Positions 4,787-9,621 of a DNA stretch of 9,621 nucleotides are shown piece by piece; position 1 is the stretch's first letter; every line of letters begins with the position of its first letter. Location: contig JAEUHU010000200.1 of NCBI GenBank assembly GCA_016793305.1, positions 1-9,621 of the forward strand, read 5' to 3'. The translations under genes were made by a program, and so were the position numbers. The notes under the pieces are model-generated. The model made no database searches and was not told the DNA's origin. It worked only from the letters and a program-made list of their open reading frames with translations. The DNA comes from Planctomycetota bacterium (lineage in GTDB: Bacteria; Planctomycetota; UBA1135; UBA2386).

Positions 4787-6841
4787 TCACTGGATCACGG
4801 TCAGCGGCGCATCGGCCGGCTGCTGCGAGCGCAGCGACCTTGCGCCGTTCGGCCAGACCACGCGAACGTCCGCCGTGGTCGCCGAGCCGAGGCCGAAGTG
4901 GATGCCGTGGTTCTGCGAGTAGCGGTGCGTGCCGCCGCCCACTTCGCGAACCTGCGTGACTCCGCCGGCCGTGACCTCGATGCGGGCCCCGATGGCGTCC
5001 ATGTTGGGCGCTTGGCCGACGAGTTCGACGGTGATCCAGTGGTTGCCGTTGCTGGTGCCGTTGCGGAACAACTGCGTCGGCCCGTTGTCGGCGAACGCGG
5101 TCGAGCCGGCGTGCCGGAAGCCCATGCCGTCGCCGTTCACCACCAGCAGATCGACCCAGCCGTCGCGGTCGTAGTCGAGGCTGATCGCCGAGTCGCCGAC
5201 GCCGAACGACGAGCCCTGGGCCCCGTGCATCGACACGGGCGTGAAGTTGCCGGCTCCGTCGTTCTGCAGCACCACGTCGGGCGTGTTGTCGGCCAGGGTC
5301 GACGTCACCACGAACAGGTCCAGGTCCCGATCGTTGTCGAAGTCGGCGGCGACCACCGAGTGGCCCCGCAGGTTGGCCGGCGCGCCGCTGCTCGCGGTGA
5401 CGTCGACGTAGCTGCCGTTGACTCGCTTCAGCAGCAGGTCGCCTTGGGGCGCGGCCAGCGGGTTGAAGCCGAGCGCCGTCGGGGACCCGGTTCCGATGCT
5501 GCAGTCGAAGCGGAACATGCACTCGTTCCAGATCGTGGAGCTGGAGACGACGATCCACGACGAGGTCGCCGGGTCGAACCCGACATGGATCGCGTCGACC
5601 TGGCCTGGGGAGTGGGGAGCGATCCCGACGTGGGCGGGGTTGGCGGGGTTCAGTACGACCGAGCAGGAAGCGGCAGGAACCACCATGCCGGAGGCGCCGA
5701 GGAGCACGGGTGTCGTCGAGCCCTGGGGGCCCCACTCCAGAACGGCCGTGTGCGGACCTGCCACCGGGATGCGGAGACCGTGCTCCTGGCCCGTCGTGAT
5801 CGTGCGGAAGTCGATCCGGTTGCTGTAGCGACGGCTCAGGGCGCTGCCCATGTCGTTGCGACAGACGTAGATCTCGTTGCTGCCGTCGTTGTCGAAGTCG
5901 GCGATCACGGCATCCCGCATCATCGTGATGTTGGGGAGACCGACGGCAGCCGAGATGTTGGTCAGTCCCGACGCGGCGTACGAGAAGGCTCGGGTCGGGA
6001 AGCCGTGGACCAGCAGATCGAGCTTGCGGTCCCCGTCGAGGTCGCCATGGACCGCGAACTCGGACCACGTGCTGCCTGCACCGATCCCCGACCAGTTGTC
6101 CAGGAACTGATGGCCCGTGTGGTGACGGTAGGGCGCGGTCGGGGCCTGGCCATCCGGGCGCTGGGCTGCAGTCATGAACACGTCCAGCCAGCCGTCCTCG
6201 TCGAGGTCCACCGCGAGGGGCGTGCGGGCGCGCATCAGCGGGACGTCGAGCGACGCGAAGATCGCGAGGTCGACCATGTAGGTGTCGATCCGCTTGTAGG
6301 CCAGCTTGGGCGTGGGCACCGACCCGTAGCCGGCGCCGCGCATCACCACCAGTTCCTGCGCACCGTCGGCATCCAGGTCCGACCACAGGGCGCCGTGCAG
6401 GTCCCCGTTCGGCTTCGGATACAACCGGTTGGCCACGTCGAGGAACGTCCCGTTCTGCATGTTCAGGTAGAGCTTGGCGCGACCGTTGTAGTGGCCGCCG
6501 ACGAACAGGTCCGGCCAGCCATCGCCGTTGGCGTCCCCGGCAGAAGCGCCGAACGAAACGCCGTAGTCGTCGATGCCGGACTGCGCCGACATGTCGACGA
6601 ACTGGATCGGAGCAGGCTGGCTGCTGCTGGCGCCACTGCTGCCGGGTCCACTGCTGCCGGGTCCACTGCTGCTGGGTCCAGGACCTTGCGGCACCCCACA
6701 CTCGGCGTCGAGCAACCGGGCCTCGCGCAGGGCTACCTCGTGCGGAACAGGGGGCAACGACGTTGCCGTGAGACCGGCCAGCAGGGACAGGGCTAGGGGC
6801 ATGGGGGGACGGGCCGCTCCTCGGTGTGGGCGGCGGATCAT
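4787..6841 (-). CDS. Secreted FG-GAP/VCBS repeat protein with ASPIC/UnbV C-terminal domain (CRTAC1-like)
   Basis: The protein has 684 residues from the ATG at 6841. That start gives a signal peptide with a basic n-region (MIRRPHRGAARPP) and a hydrophobic core (MPLALSLLAGLTA); the ATG at 6802 would lack positive charge. AAGG three bases before the 6841 start is a weak ribosome-binding site. A low-complexity linker of GPGSS units spans about 53-74. Seven calcium-loop-like motifs follow: DANGDGWPD (103-111), DLDADGAQE (155-163), DLDEDGWLD (212-220), DLDGDRKLD (267-275), DFDNDGSNE (315-323), DFDNDRDLD (501-509) and DYDRDGWVD (556-564), as expected for a seven-bladed propeller. About 140 residues without motifs (350-490) interrupt it between the fifth and sixth. 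The C-terminus (594-684) is ASPIC/UnbV: GNHWITVEL, IGARIEVTAGG, QVREVGGGTHRYSQN, HFGLG, VVWPNG. The role is probably extracellular adhesion or ligand binding with calcium; no enzyme activity is evident. Confidence 0.9.
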   Translation of the reverse strand: MIRRPHRGAARPPMPLALSLLAGLTATSLPPVPHEVALREARLLDAECGVPQGPGPSSSGPGSSGPGSSGASSSQPAPIQFVDMSAQSGIDDYGVSFGASAGDANGDGWPDLFVGGHYNGRAKLYLNMQNGTFLDVANRLYPKPNGDLHGALWSDLDADGAQELVVMRGAGYGSVPTPKLAYKRIDTYMVDLAIFASLDVPLMRARTPLAVDLDEDGWLDVFMTAAQRPDGQAPTAPYRHHTGHQFLDNWSGIGAGSTWSEFAVHGDLDGDRKLDLLVHGFPTRAFSYAASGLTNISAAVGLPNITMMRDAVIADFDNDGSNEIYVCRNDMGSALSRRYSNRIDFRTITTGQEHGLRIPVAGPHTAVLEWGPQGSTTPVLLGASGMVVPAASCSVVLNPANPAHVGIAPHSPGQVDAIHVGFDPATSSWIVVSSSTIWNECMFRFDCSIGTGSPTALGFNPLAAPQGDLLLKRVNGSYVDVTASSGAPANLRGHSVVAADFDNDRDLDLFVVTSTLADNTPDVVLQNDGAGNFTPVSMHGAQGSSFGVGDSAISLDYDRDGWVDLLVVNGDGMGFRHAGSTAFADNGPTQLFRNGTSNGNHWITVELVGQAPNMDAIGARIEVTAGGVTQVREVGGGTHRYSQNHGIHFGLGSATTADVRVVWPNGARSLRSQQPADAPLTVIQ
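6633..6677. repeat. Three tandem 15-base repeats encoding a Gly-Pro-Ser linker
   Basis: On the plus strand the unit CCACTGCTGCCGGGT occurs at 6633-6647 and 6648-6662 exactly, and at 6663-6677 with one change (CTGCTGGGT). It is in frame on the minus strand and encodes the repeating Gly-Pro-Gly-Ser-Ser linker between the signal peptide and the propeller of the FG-GAP protein. Near-identity at the DNA level points to recent slippage expansion rather than old protein repeats. Confidence 0.85.
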
Positions 6842-6950
6842 TCGCCTTAAGACGTGGCGAGTAAAGCCCAGGGTTCCCTGGCTGCCGTGGCATCGGGGGG
6901 TCGTGGTGCAGCGCGTTGCCAAGTTCGTGCTGGTGGCGAAGATCCGCGGC
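6842..6950. promoter_or_regulatory. Divergent promoter region with a perfect dyad
   Basis: These 109 bases separate the start of the FG-GAP gene (minus) from the NTN-hydrolase-like gene (plus). CCAGGG-TT-CCCTGG at 6868-6881 is a perfect six-base inverted repeat. On the minus strand TTTACT (6865-6860) lies 18 bases before the FG-GAP ATG and could be a -10 element, which would place the dyad directly upstream of it, a plausible operator position. No convincing -35 was found, and no clear promoter is seen for the plus-strand gene. Confidence 0.35.
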
Positions 6951-8159
6951 ATGCTGACTCTCCTTGGGCGCGCGCTCGCCGGGTGTCTCACAGGATTCTG
7001 TCTCGCCCAAGCGCCGGCCGGTGCGCTGGTCGGGGTGGTGGCGCCACGGGTGGCCGCGGGCCGCCCCTTGCTGTGGGTCCTTCGCGACGGCGGTTCGCCG
7101 GACCTGGTCGTTCAGCCGCTGGCCGACGGCGCGGTTCGCTACTTCGCATGGTGCGAGGCCGGGCAGCCGGGCCGGGTGCACGGTGGGGCCAACGACGCGG
7201 GACTAGGCATCGCCGGAGCACCGGTCTTCGTCGCCGATGGCGCGGCCGGGGCTGGCGCCGACCTCGCCCTCTGCGCCCTGTTGAAGGAGGCCCTGCGCTC
7301 CTGCCGTGACGTCGCCGCGGTCGAGGCCCTGCTGCGATCGTCCGACGCGAAGGGGCGCACCTTCGCTGCGAACGTCGTGGCCATCGATGCCTCAGGCACG
7401 GCGGCGTTGTTCGAAGTGCGCGCCGATGCGTCGACTCGCGTCGATGCCGCGACCGCCGAACGGGGAGTGATCGTGCGCGGTGGTTCCTTCCCCACCCCGG
7501 AAGCACAGGCCGACGAGCGGCAGCGGCTGGCCGAGGCCGTGTTCGCGCGTGCGCCAGCCGACGGGGTCTCGGCGAGCTTCGTGCTGCAGCAGGTGGCCCG
7601 CGACCTGACCTTGCCGACCGGTGCGCCGCACCCTCGCGACGGTCGCCTCGACACCCGGGCGACGCTGCACCGGCAGTCGACGACCGGTGCCCTGGTCGCG
7701 CAGGGAGTGACGAACGGCGAGGACGTCGGTTGGACGACGCTCTGGGTGTCGCTCGGCCAGCCGTTGTTCACCGCGGCACTGCCGCTGTTCCCGGCGGCCG
7801 GGGTCGTGCCGCGCACCGTGGCGGGGGATCCTCGCAGCGCGCTGGCCCAGGCGAGCCAACGGCTGCAGGAACGCTTCTACGCGGCGGCCGACGGGGCGGA
7901 GCCCGCCGACCTGCGCTGGCTGCGGACCGACCTGCTGCCGCCGGTGCGCCGCGACCTGATGTTCCACGAAGCCGAGACCACAGCCCTGCTCGGCGAGGCG
8001 CGGGCCAACTGGCGCACGGCCGGCGAACGCCCGCCGCTGCCGCAGCTGCGCCAGTTCCAGGAAGCGATGGCGGCACGACTGCAGCAGCAGCTGGCGGACC
8101 TGTCGGCGCGCCCAACGGCGCCGGCGGCAACGCCACCCGCCGAACCGAAGGGCAAGTGA
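6951..8159 (+). CDS. Secreted C45-like (penicillin acyltransferase/carcinine hydrolase) NTN-hydrolase homologue, nucleophile missing
   Basis: This 402-residue protein starts at the ATG at 6951, which gives a signal peptide [21 protein letters not shown] with cleavage likely around residue 21; in-frame GTGs at 6903 and 6906 are alternatives. Family signatures in order: [10 protein letters not shown] (37-46, usually GRPLLWKNRD), [15 protein letters not shown] (78-92), [17 protein letters not shown] (140-156) and [29 protein letters not shown] (241-271). This is the pattern of the acyl-CoA:6-aminopenicillanate acyltransferase/carcinine hydrolase group, whose members self-cleave to expose an N-terminal cysteine that hydrolyses amide bonds. 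That cysteine should lie about 12-13 residues before GRPLLW, but here G24-A25-L26 stands there; the only nearby cysteines (12, 17) are in the signal peptide. The enzyme is therefore probably inactive or works differently. The last 100 residues are helical and rich in Q, A and R ([18 protein letters not shown]) and end in a Pro-Ala tail. It probably acts in the periplasm; the ligand is unknown. Confidence 0.75.
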   Translation: MLTLLGRALAGCLTGFCLAQAPAGALVGVVAPRVAAGRPLLWVLRDGGSPDLVVQPLADGAVRYFAWCEAGQPGRVHGGANDAGLGIAGAPVFVADGAAGAGADLALCALLKEALRSCRDVAAVEALLRSSDAKGRTFAANVVAIDASGTAALFEVRADASTRVDAATAERGVIVRGGSFPTPEAQADERQRLAEAVFARAPADGVSASFVLQQVARDLTLPTGAPHPRDGRLDTRATLHRQSTTGALVAQGVTNGEDVGWTTLWVSLGQPLFTAALPLFPAAGVVPRTVAGDPRSALAQASQRLQERFYAAADGAEPADLRWLRTDLLPPVRRDLMFHEAETTALLGEARANWRTAGERPPLPQLRQFQEAMAARLQQQLADLSARPTAPAATPPAEPKGK

Positions 8160-8177
8160 CGCGATGGGGCGGGGCCG

Positions 8178-8196
8178 CCTCGGCGGGATGCCGAGG
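8178..8196. terminator. Hairpin after the NTN-hydrolase-like gene
   Basis: CCTCGGC, a five-base loop GGGAT, and GCCGAGG form a perfect seven-pair stem starting 18 bases after the stop at 8159. There is no T-run. Its place just after a stop codon and before an apparent promoter for the next gene suggests a transcript end, but the call rests on structure and position only. Confidence 0.4.
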
Positions 8197-8223
8197 ACAG
8201 GCGACGGCGGCCGGGCGTTCGCC

Positions 8224-8229
8224 TATCCT
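8224..8229 (+). promoter_or_regulatory. Possible -10 element for the carboxylase gene
   Basis: TATCCT is the only AT-containing hexamer in this GC-rich gap and lies 18 bases before the ATG at 8248. No Shine-Dalgarno-like sequence is present before that ATG (CCGCGCCCTCCGCACCC), which fits a very short leader. No -35 consensus is visible at the expected distance. Confidence 0.3.
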
Positions 8230-8247
8230 GCCGCGCCCTCCGCACCC

Positions 8248-9621
<1,374 letters not shown>

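Noticed and set aside
4898..6796. 632-codon plus-strand and 4698-7181 minus-strand open frames
   Set aside because: Both are shadows of the FG-GAP/ASPIC-UnbV gene, whose frame alone carries repeated calcium-loop motifs and a signal peptide.
6962..6986. LAGC at residues 9-12 of the NTN-hydrolase-like protein as a lipoprotein cleavage site
   Set aside because: Only eight residues precede it with one arginine, too short for a lipoprotein signal; an ordinary signal peptide ending near residue 21 fits better. A GTG start at 6903 would reopen the question.

Overview
The window is about 9.6 kb of very GC-rich bacterial DNA, with third codon positions almost all G or C, and it is densely coding on both strands. 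It holds seven complete protein genes, the last codons of an eighth at the left edge, and the first 458 codons of a ninth running off the right edge. No tRNA, rRNA, CRISPR array, insertion sequence or integrase was seen. The content suggests a deep-branching, high-GC member of the Planctomycetota: a large secreted FG-GAP/VCBS protein with an ASPIC/UnbV C-terminus, a secreted beta-rich protein whose C-terminal segment resembles one I associate with those genomes, a secreted C45-like NTN-hydrolase homologue, and an exopolysaccharide locus. This placement is inference from gene content and recollection, not from a marker gene.

Left part (1-3669), a surface-polysaccharide region. A CpsD/CapB-type P-loop protein (50-715) is followed after 41 bases by a fusion of an XrtA-type polysaccharide-deacetylase-like domain with a DPM-like family 2 glycosyltransferase (757-2253). 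Both retain the fold signature of their families, but the kinase-like protein has lost the Walker A lysine and the deacetylase-like half has lost its metal-binding motifs. The glycosyltransferase half looks intact. Then comes a small three-helix membrane protein of less extreme base composition (2375-2710), convergent with a second, WbbL-like family 2 glycosyltransferase on the minus strand (2734-3669).

Middle part (3815-6841), secreted proteins. A 308-residue exported protein (plus strand) converges on a 684-residue exported FG-GAP/ASPIC-UnbV protein (minus strand). A strong GC-rich hairpin lies in the 45-base gap between their stop codons.

Right part (6951-9621). Divergent from the FG-GAP gene, across 109 bases holding a perfect dyad, is a secreted protein of the penicillin acyltransferase/carcinine hydrolase-like (C45) family that lacks the expected N-terminal nucleophilic cysteine. 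After an 88-base gap with a hairpin comes the beta subunit of a biotin-dependent acyl-CoA carboxylase, best matched to methylcrotonyl-CoA carboxylase of leucine breakdown; it is a core-metabolism gene unrelated to its neighbours.

The recurring theme is catalytic decay with fold retention: three proteins (50-715, the N-terminal half of 757-2253, and 6951-8159) keep family architecture while the residues needed for the family's chemistry are replaced. The first two are adjacent in an exopolysaccharide locus and may form a non-catalytic regulatory or scaffold pair. That is the most interesting possibility here.
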